Source: Fragilariopsis cylindrus CCMP1102
Taxonomy: Eukaryota; Bacillariophyta; Bacillariophyceae; Bacillariales; Bacillariaceae
Assembly: GCA_900095095.1 (NCBI GenBank)
Contig: FMBT01000204.1
Coordinates: forward strand, 1-20,569
Direction: 5' to 3'
Length of the DNA: 20,569 bases
Positions 1 to 8,628 of the stretch are shown piece after piece. The position numbers and the translations under genes are program-made. Under the pieces are notes generated by a model. That model did not search any database and was not told the DNA's origin. It saw only the letters and a program-made list of their open reading frames with translations. The first letter of the stretch is position 1. Each line of letters starts with the position of its first letter.

Positions 1-70
1 CATTAGCATCAGCATTATCATTATCATTATTAACTGCAGCAGCAGCAGCAGCATTGGCTAATAATTCCAT
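1..70 (-). CDS. 5' end of a gene truncated by the window edge
   Basis: Reading leftwards from an ATG at 70-68, the minus strand is open for 23 codons to the window edge. It starts M-E-L-L-A-N, runs into six alanines (GCT/GCA repeat), then alternates Asn, Asp and Ala. Such Ala and Asn/Asp runs also occur in the other genes here (the secreted protein at 6589-8011 has a similar Ala run). No domain is visible, so the product is unknown. It could equally be a chance open frame in a microsatellite. Confidence 0.4.
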   Translation of the reverse strand, partial: MELLANAAAAAAVNNDNDNADAN

Positions 71-95
71 TGTACCTCTTTTTTTTCAAATTCGA

Positions 96-128
96 TGATT
101 TGATTTGATTTGATTTGATTTGATTTGA
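96..128. repeat. TGATT pentanucleotide microsatellite
   Basis: About six head-to-tail copies of TGATT lie just upstream of the minus-strand start codon at 70. Confidence 0.85.
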
Positions 129-283
129 GTTATCGCTCCTCTTATGTACTTAGTACAGTATGTGATGTGTGTTTTTATTAGATCAGATGTTTTGGGGGGG
201 TGGAGGGCGTTAAGTTACTGTAGGTACTTTTGATTTATTTTTATGTTCAAAAGAATGTTGTGTAAACGCCGTACACGCACGCA

Positions 284-502
284 TGTACGTCGTACAACTT
301 ACCTAGTGGTACTTCCTCCTTGTTCACCACGGTAAACGTTCAACGTTGTATTTTTACCATGGGGCTCGTATCGCGTGATTTTGTAAGGATCTTTACGAAT
401 TTGGGGGGGGGGGGGGGGGCGTTGACAACAAACGGTGTCGTCGTTGGTCAACGTCCTTCCCCCCAATGGGGATTGATTAGCAGAAAAGAAGCATATCCGA
501 CC
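284..502. repeat. Dispersed repeat, copy A (G-run plus hairpin)
   Basis: This stretch shares ordered blocks with 2755-3025 in the same orientation. The shared blocks are TGTAC near the left end, GTACTTCC, CACGGTAAA, CAACGTT palindromic sequence, GTATCGCGTGATT, ATCTTTAC, a G-run (17 G at 403-419), CGTTGACAACAA, GTTGGTCAACGTCC, GGGGATTGA and AAGCATATCC. The arms CGTTGACAACAAACG (420-434) and CGTTGGTCAACG (442-453) form an imperfect hairpin directly after the G-run. A further short match (GGTAGTACTTCCTCCT) sits at 835-850. The order and orientation of the blocks show common descent; what the element is remains unknown. Confidence 0.7.
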
Positions 503-674
503 GACCCCATACACCCTGTAAAATTTTCCCATAGCTTCTTCTTCTTCTTCAGGTAAAGCGATTGATTGGTTGAAGAGTCCTTTGCTGCGCTAGTACATGC
601 TTTGACATTGCAGCGAATAAAAGCAGTATCAAAAATAGTCAATAGAGGTGATTGTATGTGCTGGTTGTGGAGTG

Positions 675-1214
675 TTAGTTGTGCCATCCTCTTGTAGAAA
701 ACTGATCTGTCCACCATCCAATGAATGGTCCCTCGACATGCGGTGGTACATTGACCCCAATGAAATTAGAAGTACAATCTTCTTCCCAGGATGTAGATGG
801 GTTAGTTGTTGTGCTAATAATAAATCAAAGTTCCGGTAGTACTTCCTCCTCCCAGAACCTCTTCAGTTGCAAAAGTTGGGTTCTTTGCATCACACCTTCA
901 TCAGATCCTCGGATTTCCATGTCCTTGAAATATATATATCGCCTTGCTTTTGATGTAGATTTGCTTCTGTTCGTGGCATAGTGTACTTCCCATTCTAATT
1001 ATAAACAACAAAAGAGAGATAGATAGATAGATAGAGTGAGTCGTGTGTGATAGTAAATAAGATGGTAAACAAATACAGATATAGATACAAATACAAATAG
1101 GCGTACCTCCCCATAGACACGACCATATGAATTCGCTTTTGCTTCCACCATTGTACTAATCCGTTGGATGATAACTTTAAAAGCTTCACCACCTTTCATC
1201 CAGGTTATTATCAT
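675..1214 (-). pseudogene. Exon-like minus-strand sequence with a canonical intron; gene or gene remnant
   Basis: On the minus strand an open frame from 1214 to 1107 reads as ordinary protein (for example MKGGEAFKVIIQRISTMVEA) and ends at a 5' splice site GTACGC. A 112-nt intron follows (1106 to 995), ending in a pyrimidine-rich stretch and TTATAATTAG. The next exon continues in phase (NGKYTMPRTEANLHQKQGD and onward) to a TGA at 892-890. Protein-like sequence continues in shifted frames further on: a frame ending at 827-825 (with LQLKRFWEEEVLPEL) and another ending in TAA at 677-675 (with NVPPHVEGPFIGWWTDQF). Either the gene ends at 890 or it is broken by indels. I do not recognise the family, and no upstream exon could be fixed. 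Confidence 0.35.
1016..1034. repeat. GATA tetranucleotide microsatellite
   Basis: Four to five copies of ATAG/GATA lie inside the proposed intron 995-1106. Confidence 0.7.
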
Positions 1215-1665
1215 TCTAGACAAATGCAGACATAGCAATTTCGAGACACGGTACGTACGGGAAATTAGATTAATATAATTACAATAAGGAAACAACGCCG
1301 ACAACATACACGGGAGGAATAAGCGATCGCAACAAAATGGATCCAATTTTATGATCTATATTACGGGAGGAATGAAGTGGAATGGACGATCGCAACGAAT
1401 GGATCCAATCCGATTGATCAATATTAACGAACGGATCCAATCTATATTGTAATCGACGATCGAATGGATCCGATCGATACTGTACATACTGTATTGTTTG
1501 CAATCACAACAAGCAACAACACACACAGTAGTATCTATAGGATATAAATATAGCTTATATGATTCAATCGTAAATAGTTATCTGGATTTATTTTGTTGTA
1601 CTGTACCGTATTGAGTATCGATCCATCATTACCTTTGTTTTTGACATGGATGCACTGCTCAATAA
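1215..1665. other. Non-coding stretch with a GGATCC-bearing tandem repeat
   Basis: No gene was recognised. It lies downstream of the secreted-protein gene at 1666-2208 (minus strand) and includes the tandem repeat at 1311-1475. Confidence 0.45.
1311..1475. repeat. Imperfect tandem repeat with GGATCCAAT and CGATCG motifs
   Basis: Unit 1 (1311-1363) and unit 2 (1364-1426) both start CGGGAGGAAT, contain CGATCGCAAC and ATGGATCCAAT, and end ATATTA. A degenerate third unit (about 1427-1475) repeats GGATCCAAT and CGATCGAATGGATCC. Units differ in length (53 and 63 nt) through an internal indel. Confidence 0.65.
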
Positions 1666-2208
1666 TTAAAGGAAAATAATCAGACTTGCCAAGGCAGCTT
1701 GCAACGCACTGATTGCGTTTTGCTGGTTGAATAGAGGTCCTCCGCTAGTAGGGTCACCATCAGCTCCTCCACAGCAGACTTCTCCTTCGATAGCAATGGG
1801 CCCACCATCTAGCTCGAAAACACGGTCAGAAGGAGCCTCGCCATTGGTCGGACAAAGATAACCGGACCGATGAATTGCGCCATCACCAATGTCGCCTACT
1901 ACGACGCCTCCCTTGTCTTTACATTCTTGACGCGAGATCGTGGTGACGACAGTTCCTCCACAGCAGACTTCTACTTTGCTAAAAATGGGCTCAATATCTT
2001 GCGCCAACACAGTGTTAGAAGGAGCCTCGTCATTGATCGCACAAAGATAATCGGGCTGAAAAATTGCGCCATCGCCAATGTCGCCTACTACGACGCCTCC
2101 CTGGTCTTTACATTCTTGACGCGAGATCGAGGCGTCGACAACACAGCTACAAGATAACCACAAGGCTAAAGTGATAAAGATGAGAAGGGAGGAAGGGTAA
2201 AAGTTCAT
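1666..2208 (-). CDS. Secreted protein with two near-identical Cys repeats, possible GPI anchor
   Basis: This is an intact 180-residue frame. Residues 1-26 form a signal peptide (hydrophobic core about 8-19, likely cleavage after VVDA). Two 58-residue repeats follow, at 28-85 and 91-148. Each begins ISRQECKD, contains GGVVVGDIGDGAI, a YLC motif and EAPS, and ends VCCGG, giving four cysteines per repeat, probably disulphide-bonded. After the small residues GADGDPTSGG the protein ends in a hydrophobic tail (about 165-180), which fits a GPI-anchor signal. So it is likely secreted and perhaps held at the cell surface or wall. The start at 2208 is the only one that keeps the signal peptide. Family and function are not recognised. 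The nucleotide copies (1765-1938 and 1954-2127) are almost identical in their first third, which suggests a recent duplication or gene conversion. Confidence 0.8.
   Translation of the reverse strand: MNFYPSSLLIFITLALWLSCSCVVDASISRQECKDQGGVVVGDIGDGAIFQPDYLCAINDEAPSNTVLAQDIEPIFSKVEVCCGGTVVTTISRQECKDKGGVVVGDIGDGAIHRSGYLCPTNGEAPSDRVFELDGGPIAIEGEVCCGGADGDPTSGGPLFNQQNAISALQAALASLIIFL
1765..2127 (-). repeat. Intragenic tandem duplication (two 174-nt copies)
   Basis: Copies at 1954-2127 and 1765-1938 are offset by 189 nt. The stretch from ISRQEC to GDGAI differs at only about two of some 62 bases, while the rest is more diverged. Confidence 0.85.
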
Positions 2209-2534
2209 GATGGGTTAACTTGCTAATGCGGTGGTTTTAAAGTTACTTCAGATCTTAAGAGTGCAAGGTAGAATGCTTTCGAATTTATGGTTGTTCGTTT
2301 GCTGTTTGCTTTGGATATTAAAATCGTTTCGACTTTTAGACACGATTGAATGTCGTCTCTTTATTCTCAGAGTCACTGTGCATGCAGCTTTTAATCATAA
2401 AAACAAAAATGTTTACGTGTACAGTACAGTATTCCTTATTTCCCGCACATATAAACATGTGTATAATTCAAAATTCGCAGTAAAGTTAAATACACATCTA
2501 ATTGTTCTTTACTACGGCTAGCAGTTAAAGTTAA

Positions 2535-2740
2535 GTGCAACGTAAACGCGAACGGGTCTATCGTTTGAAAATTTAGCGTGTAATTGACACGTTCGACGAC
2601 GAAATTTGCAAGGAGGATGAGGGAAACTTGTGACTTTAATCCTCTATTTTGTGAGTAGATCTTAATATTTGAAGGTTTTAGGGTGCTTTTACACAGGCTA
2701 AATTTTCAAACGATAGACTTCTCCGCGTTTACGGTTGCAC
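2535..2740. mobile_element. MITE-like inverted-repeat element
   Basis: A left arm of 43 nt (2535-2577, starting GTGCAACGTAAACGCG and ending TATCGTTTGAAAATTTAGC) and a right arm of 44 nt (2697-2740) are reverse complements. They differ by one indel and a few mismatches near the middle, and weaker similarity continues inwards (GTGTAA). The 119-nt centre has no coding potential. Size and structure fit a miniature inverted-repeat transposable element or a long hairpin. I see no clear target-site duplication, so the type of element is open. Confidence 0.6.
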
Positions 2741-2742
2741 GG

Positions 2743-2786
2743 AGGAAGTACATATAATGTACAAGTTGTTACCGGTAGTACTTCCT
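2743..2786. repeat. Short inverted repeat AGGAAGTAC / GTACTTCCT
   Basis: Perfect 9-nt arms at 2743-2751 and 2778-2786 lie at the junction of the MITE-like element and repeat copy B. The GTACTTCC half is also present in copy A and at 837-845. Confidence 0.5.
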
Positions 2787-3025
2787 TTGGTTCACGGTAA
2801 ATGTGGCAAGCAACGTTCAACGTTGTTTTACCACGAGCCTGGGCTCTATCGCGTATTGTATCGCGTGATTATGAGCGGTAAAAAATAAAAAAATAAAAAA
2901 AAATTGAATCTTTACCGCATTTGGGGGGGGGGGGCGTTGACAACAACTTACGTTTGTTGGTCAACGTCCACATCCCTAAATACATAAAAGGGGGATTGAC
3001 CATCAGATAGATAAGCATATCCCCC
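2755..3025. repeat. Dispersed repeat, copy B (G-run plus hairpin)
   Basis: Same ordered blocks as copy A (284-502), same orientation, with an extra A/T-rich insertion (about 2880-2905) and a partial doubling of TATCGCGT. The G-run here is 12 G (2923-2934). It is followed by CGTTGACAACAA (2935-2946) and TTGTTGGTCAACG (2954-2966), which pair as a hairpin with one bulged base. CAACGTTCAACGTTG, a 7-nt palindrome around one base, is also kept. The hairpin pairs better than in copy A. Confidence 0.7.
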
Positions 3026-3186
3026 AAAACAAATTAAGCGATCATCAAACACAAACATCAGCATGCATCGGCAGTCGGCAATCACACGACAACTACACAC
3101 ATCACTTTACACATCAACAGAAAATAGAGGCCGACACACAGAAAAACAAACAAGCAAAATCATACAGTACAGCACAGTGCTAGCAC

Positions 3187-3194
<8 letters not shown>

Positions 3195-3218
<24 letters not shown>
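3195..3218. repeat. GA dinucleotide microsatellite
   Basis: Twelve GA units lie in the 5' flank of the DUF819 gene. Confidence 0.85.
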
Positions 3219-3370
3219 CACGATAAGGCGTACAGTGTTAGACAGAGAGGAAAGAGCATTAAAGGTTGATTGATTTATTCATTCGCAGGCAGGCCGGTTC
3301 GTTCTTTTATATATTTTCGTATCGTTCTCATCTGAGTTGCTCCACGACGAGACGAAGACCCTCCTTGAGA

Positions 3371-5016
3371 ATGAAACGACGTACACGTACACCACCACGT
3401 GCTAGTGGTGTTCTGTTTTCGTTTACTATCATTCCACTCTTATTATTGGTCTTTTTGTGGATGGTAGCATCTCCATATTATTATGATTCGTCGGTGGTAG
3501 TAGTTGAATGTTTTTCTTTGCTTCATCGACGACGATGAGAACACCATCATTATTGACATTTTCGTCGTCGTCGTCGTCGTCGTCATCGTCATCGGCATCA
3601 TCATCACTATTGCTGAGACACCACCACCGAAGAAGAACCCAAATAATAATCGAAAGCAGAAGGAGAAAAAATAAGAATTCAAGAGGAATAATAATCACTA
3701 CTGCTAATACACGAAGTAGAACGTCATCAACATCGTCATCAACATCAGCATCGTCATCCACATCAACATCACTTAGTATGATGAATAGTTTAATACCATA
3801 CAATGATGAATGGGGTAATTTAGCAGTATTGACGGGAACAAGTGTTATTGCACAAATCCTTGGTACAAAAACACGGATCGGTAAATTATTAGGGTCACCG
3901 GTATCTGCAATGGCCATTACATTCTTTTTGGCAAGTGTGGGTATATTATATCCGGGTGGTACAATCACATCTCGTAAATTACAATTATTATCAATTAGTT
4001 TTGCCACACCCTTAATATTATTAGGTGCAAATTTTAGTACTACTAATAGTAGTAGTGGTAGTGGTAGTGGTGGAACAAGTCCATTACTAATAGGATTTAT
4101 GATTGCATCAATAGGAACAATAGTAGGTTCGATAATTGGTTGGTTATTAGTGGGTAAGACAATACTATTGACATTATCAATATTTGGTATCAATGATGGA
4201 TTAAAAATTATCTCCGCATTAGTAGCGAAAAATATTGGTGGGGGTATCAATTATATTGCCGTGTGTGCCGCATTAAATGCTAGTCCCGAAGCCATTGCTA
4301 CTGGATTATGTGTCGATAACTTTATGGCCTTACTTTATTTTCCAATCTGTAATGTCATTGCGAATCAATACAATGATCCTAATAATAATGAGTATGAAAA
4401 TAATGAGTATGATACAGATTCAGACTCAGAGTCATTTACTAGCTCGTCGTGTCATCATCGGTTTCTACTACGGGAGTACAAATAATAGTAGTGGTACAAA
4501 AAAAAAGATAGCAGTATGACAGTTGAATCAATATCAATAGCATTTTTTGCTGCATGTGGTTTATATGGATGGGTGAGCTAATTTCAACAAATATATTCAA
4601 TAGTCCATCATCACAAATACCGATTGTAACATTATTAAGTGTAATTGTTGCATCAGGTATATTAACAAAGATAATAAACATAAAACCAATCAATTCTATA
4701 GTTAAAAAAATAACGGCAGCGGCAGCAAGAAGTGTTATTAGTGACAGTGAAGTGACAGTGATAGTGGCATCAATATGAATCAACTACGAAAGACATGTGA
4801 CACACTAGGAACAGTGTGTTTGTACTTATTTTTTGCTACAGCTGGTGCACGTAAGTTTTCAGTACATGTAATTAGTGCATTGTTGTTTGTTTTTTTTTTT
4901 TTTTTTAATGTCATATAATAAAGCTTTTAACACACACACAAACTGACACTCTCCATCGCCTAATCTTTTCTTAAAATACTCTTTGTTTGTTTGTTTGTTT
5001 GTTTGTTTGTCTGTTG

Positions 5017-5047
<31 letters not shown>

Positions 5048-5538
5048 GCGGGTATGAGAGTAGCAAAATCAATGAAATCAGCAATATTACCATTATCAAT
5101 ATTTTCAATGTGCTTATATACAATTCATGGCATGGTATTGTATTCATCATATAAAATATTTGGTATTCAAGAACCTAAGAAAAAAATCAAATAGGAAAAG
5201 AAAAAGGAAAACGATACGGATTTGAATTCCGACGACAAAAGAAGAAACAACAACAAGACGATAAGAACAAAAAACAACAACGACGTGGGAATACTTCGTC
5301 GGCATCTAAAAGTAGCAGAAGCAGTTGGAGAGATGCATTTTCACCACAAAGATTATTAATCGCATCAAGTAGTGCTATTGGTGGACCAGCTACATCTGTT
5401 GCATTAGCACGATCAGTGAAATGGGAATCATTAATTGTCCCAGCATTATTAGTTGGTAATATTGGATATGCGATAGCAACATTTATTGGAATAGGATTCT
5501 ATTATTGTTTTGCTGCTGCTGCTGCTGCTGCATTATAA
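3371..5538 (+). CDS. DUF819-family membrane permease, probably plastid-targeted; several frame breaks
   Basis: The core matches the DUF819 integral-membrane family of bacteria and plants. WGNLAVLTGTSVIAQILGTK, ITFFLASVGILYPGG, AKNIGGGINYIAVCAAL, SPEAIATGLCVDN, LYLFFATAGAPGMRVAKS, ASSAIGGPATSVALARS and KWESLIVPALLVGNIGYA occur in family order. The substrate is unknown. From 3371 the N-terminus is a signal-peptide-like segment (hydrophobic about residues 14-33) with Phe after Cys47, as in diatom plastid targeting. A start at 3508 would drop this segment. A 198-nt intron runs 4851-5048 (GTAAGT to AAAAAG) and joins GCA-CCG-GGT in phase. The frame breaks near 3535, 4440-4515, 4572, 4750 and 5185, mostly in A-runs or microrepeats. 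The longest unbroken piece is 3508-4485. Stop TAA at 5536-5538. It is either a pseudogene or an intact gene with sequence errors; I favour the second because the domain is kept throughout. Confidence 0.75.
4981..5042. repeat. TTTG and AAT microsatellites inside the DUF819 intron
   Basis: About seven TTTG units (4981-5010) are followed by eight to nine AAT units (about 5017-5042), close to the 3' splice site at 5048. A T-run lies upstream at about 4889-4906. All fall in the intron. Confidence 0.8.
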
Positions 5539-6588
5539 AGCGTTAGCGTCAGCATCATCATATTAGCAAGATACAGTACGGGCGTGTATAACATCAGACC
5601 GGCGTATAACTTATATAGAAAGATAAAGAGATATACATATATATATATATATATATACGTATTAACTGCGAATGCTATTGTGTTATCAAGTCTAAATAAG
5701 ATCAGAGAACAAGTGAATTTTTGCAATCTTTTTGAGCAACAGATTTTCCCCTTTTAAGTTTCGCGCTGTTGAACACACACACAAACTACGCGTATGTTTA
5801 TTGAGATGCGCATCTCATTTTTTCAAATAATCACATCATAACTGATACTACTAGTACGTGATGGATTGATTATGGGTTGATTTCAACAAACAAACATACA
5901 CTACACTACCGTAGTATCACTTTTAGTGTTTGGTGGCGTGAAACAAACATTCTTCGCTCACATCATCGTCCGATTTGAAAACCGCATACATCCTCTTGGT
6001 AATGGTACAGTATTAATAATGATGTGGTATTTGTTCCGGCAAGCAATAATGGCGGATGGCCTTCACGCAATTGCAAACGTGAAGCAAACCTTATCAGATT
6101 TTCCGATTGCCGATACGTGATGTTAAATAAAACCATACGTGATGTTAAGTTATAACATTTAACATTAACAGTACCATTTACATCTGTGCTCTTCATCAGT
6201 ACTGTACGCTTTTTGCCTTTGGACTTTCTGTTTGTTTTTCATTGGCTGACTGATGATGATGATGATGATGATGTTGGGCGATGTCCATGGTCCTATTGTA
6301 CTGCCGGTTATTGTATCCAGCCAATTGCTGTTTCAGTTTTTGTGTCCTTTCAGTACAAATTGTACATACACAATGATGCCACAGTACTGTATCATGTACG
6401 ATAGATTTTGTTTTGGAAAAAGAAAAACAGATTTATTTATTTTTTCGTTCAGCGCTTTCCGTCGTTGCTTTGATTTACAGTGCTACAAGTAATTATTTGC
6501 AATTCGAATGCATCATAAAATGATATACCGAAAGTATTAAGATCAGATTAGATTCATCATCAGATCAATCAATCAGATCAGATCAATC
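5539..6588. other. Non-coding stretch between DUF819 and the secreted-protein gene
   Basis: No gene was recognised. It holds an AT microsatellite (about 5633-5656), a 14-nt perfect direct repeat ATACGTGATGTTAA (6113-6126 and 6135-6148), and a GATCAGAT-rich stretch (6540-6587) just before the next start codon. Confidence 0.5.
6113..6148. repeat. 14-nt direct repeat ATACGTGATGTTAA
   Basis: Two perfect copies, 22 nt apart, followed by inverted TTAACA elements (about 6158-6170). Confidence 0.55.
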
Positions 6589-8011
6589 ATGAGAATCTCT
6601 AACGCGTTACTTGGTATCATCTTAACATTCACTCCTTGGAATGTTCGTGCATCTAAAAACAGTATGTCGGGTACTGATGCTATTGCTGCTGCTGCTGCTG
6701 CAGCAGCTGTAAGAGAATCAGCACAAAGGGAGTTATTAGGTATGTCCTCTAACAAAAACAACAATAATAATTATGAATATAAACGTACTTATATTACTAT
6801 TATTGAACCAGATAATTTTGTATCAATTGATCCGGATCAGATGGTAAAACAGCTGGTGGACGTAGTTATCCGAGCTACACTAGCGCAGACTATACCAACA
6901 TCTATTGGTACTTCAACTATTCAAAACGGTACGTTTTCATTACAATTTATATGTCATATTATACAGTAAATACTATGTTTGCTTATTTATATTATTACGC
7001 CGTTCATTCGTTGTCCGTTTTTCGTTATTCGTTTTTACTAAAATCGCCTTCTTTCAATTTTCTTTTATGTTGCATATATTACCGTTTTCATTCCTATAAA
7101 TTACAATGAACTACAGGAAGAATTTATGATCCTGCTGATATTGAAATTGTTAACAAACCAAACGGTATCGAGCCTGGTGATTTATTTGAAGAATTTGGAG
7201 AAATAACCCTTGGCGATGTTCGAAGCTTTCCTGCTCAATTAATTGGACAACGATATGCTGGTGATCGTCAACCAAAAACTCCAATCCCTGTTGGTGATTC
7301 AGCATATTTCTTTCATGGTGAATGTGTTGCAACATCTGCATTACCATTTGTAGGAAAATTTCCTGATACTGTTGAGCCTGGTGAAGGTATTGAAGATATA
7401 AAGGATTTTTCAATTTTAGAAGGAGCATTTGTCATTACAAGTCATACATGCTTACTAAATTTATGTTTAGGTGGTGGTGGATTTGATTGTATCGCAATTT
7501 ATGCTGGCACCTCATTTGTATTTGATTTTGGTCAACAATTAAATCTATTTCAAAAAGAGAGAGGTAATTTCAAAGATCTTGTTCGTACAACACCAACATT
7601 ACCACCACCATATCCAGCCACCATTATTGGAGGAACCGGAGAGTACGTTTATACTATATGTCATGCATATATATATATATATTATATATGCATAAATATT
7701 AGTGTCTATGTGTGTGTAGTATACAACCAGTTCTCAATTGAATTGAATCGAATCAAAACTAACTAAATATTTGTTTTTGTTCCATTCCATATGCATCTTC
7801 TTATAATATTCAATATATATATATATATATATATAGCTTTGGAGGTATTGAGGGGACTGTACAAATTGCAACAATTGCCGGTTCAGCTGGTGCATTCCTT
7901 AACGTGCCAGTGACGATGAGACAAGGTGATCTTGGTGGATTACAAAGATTTGGTTTTATTGTACAATCCATTTCTGTTACATCTAATATGCCATTACCAA
8001 CAGCGCCATAA
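6589..8011 (+). CDS. Secreted three-exon protein, weakly dirigent/AOC-barrel-like
   Basis: Exons are 6589-6928, 7117-7642 and 7837-8011, with introns of 188 and 194 nt (GTACGT..ACTACAG and GTACGT..TATATAG). The joined frame is 346 codons, with phases matching at both junctions and no break. Residues 1 to about 21 form a signal peptide (MRISNALLGIILTF, likely cleavage after VRA). A low-complexity Ala run and an Asn run follow. The mature part is Gly- and Phe-rich, with FFHGECVATSALPF, SILEGAFVITSHTCLLNLCL and, across exons 2 and 3, IIGGTGDFGGIEGTVQIATI. That last motif resembles the GGTG-containing strand of dirigent and allene-oxide-cyclase-like barrels, but the rest does not clearly match. 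So it is a secreted protein of unknown function, with the barrel assignment tentative. AT microsatellites fill much of intron 2. Confidence 0.8.
7643..7836 (+). other. Intron 2 of the secreted-protein gene, with AT microsatellites
   Basis: GT-AG intron. Its 3' end is an AT tract leading straight into the splice acceptor (TATATAG at 7830-7836), and a second AT tract lies at about 7665-7690. Confidence 0.8.
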
Positions 8012-8628
8012 ATATTGATACAATTATCTTGTTTCATGTGAAATGAATGGATCACATGGATCAAAACAAAGTGAAAGAACTATACATATACATGTATCAT
8101 TTAATAGTACCTGTATATAATGTAAACGAAATCAGTAAATATAACAAAACCAGTAAATATACATAATGAGAACTAGAATAAAGGAAGTAATTTCTATGAA
8201 TGAAATGGGAAAAAAAGAAGAAGAAGAACCGAAAAAGGAATATTGTACGTAAATATTTTTTACCAATTAATAACTCTGTAACTAACTTCTCAAATAATAA
8301 ATCATGACTGATACTACTATTATGTACTTAGTCAACGACTGGTATTTGTGGTTCTACTGTACTGCAGAAACACTTTCGTAGTGTTACTTTCTATGCCTAT
8401 TCTACTTTATTCCTATGGTCCTATTCTATTCCTTAGCACACATGTAGTTTTTGTTATTTGGTTCATTTATTTTATCTTACTTTGTTTTATGATTTTCGTT
8501 ACAACATGGAGATATAAAAATGAGATAATAACACGATTTGAAAAAGAGGAACTGAAATATCCCCAAAAGAACAGTCCCAATCAGTGATAACGATAAGGTC
8601 GATCAACAAACGACAATCCAAGCACCAT
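8012..8628. other. Mostly non-coding stretch after the secreted-protein gene
   Basis: Contains the 3' flank of the secreted-protein gene and one candidate small membrane-protein frame (8348-8587). A 30-nt segment (8291-8320, CAAATAAT..ATCAT..ACTGATACTACTA) is closely matched at 5824-5853, downstream of the DUF819 gene. Confidence 0.4.
8348..8587 (+). CDS. Candidate small membrane protein, unsupported by homology
   Basis: An open frame of 79 codons. Most of residues 1-56 is hydrophobic, enough for two membrane spans (about 9-30 and 34-54). A charged tail follows, with RFEKEELKYPQKNS. No family is recognised. Hydrophobic frames arise easily in T-rich DNA, so this may be chance, or a remnant like its neighbours. 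Confidence 0.2.
   Translation: MVLLYCRNTFVVLLSMPILLYSYGPILFLSTHVVFVIWFIYFILLCFMIFVTTWRYKNEIITRFEKEELKYPQKNSPNQ

Larger units (their letters stand above)
71..674. other. Non-coding stretch with dispersed repeat copy A
   Basis: I see no convincing gene here. The stretch holds the TGATT microsatellite, copy A of a dispersed repeat (284-502), and a downstream segment (about 503-674) with only short chance frames. Confidence 0.5.
2209..3370. other. Non-coding stretch between divergent genes
   Basis: It lies between the start of the secreted-protein gene (minus) and the start of the DUF819 gene (plus), so it should hold both promoters. It carries a MITE-like inverted repeat (2535-2740), dispersed repeat copy B (2755-3025) and a GA microsatellite (3195-3218). 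Open frames inside it are short and show no protein-like features. Confidence 0.55.

Noticed and set aside
721..981. Plus-strand frame of 86 codons.
   Set aside because: It overlaps the better supported minus-strand exon-like sequence and has no protein-like features.
999..1346. Minus-strand frame of 115 codons read straight through.
   Set aside because: Its last third is the T-rich, microsatellite-bearing intron (995-1106). Only 1107-1214 looks coding.
3063..3269. Plus-strand frame of 68 codons with an Arg-Glu run.
   Set aside because: The run is the GA microsatellite; the remainder has no features.
3429..4250. Minus-strand frame of 273 codons.
   Set aside because: It is the antisense shadow of the DUF819 gene; its Asp runs come from the TCG/TCA repeats of the plus strand.
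4569..4599. A possible 31-nt intron (GTGAGC..CAATAG) to explain the DUF819 frame break.
   Set aside because: Too short for splicing, and removing it does not restore the required frame. A single missing base does.
5633..5656. AT tract as a possible promoter or origin.
   Set aside because: It is a simple microsatellite like several others here; nothing ties it to function.
5926..6120. Plus-strand frame of 64 codons.
   Set aside because: No recognisable features, and an overlapping antisense frame of the same size exists.
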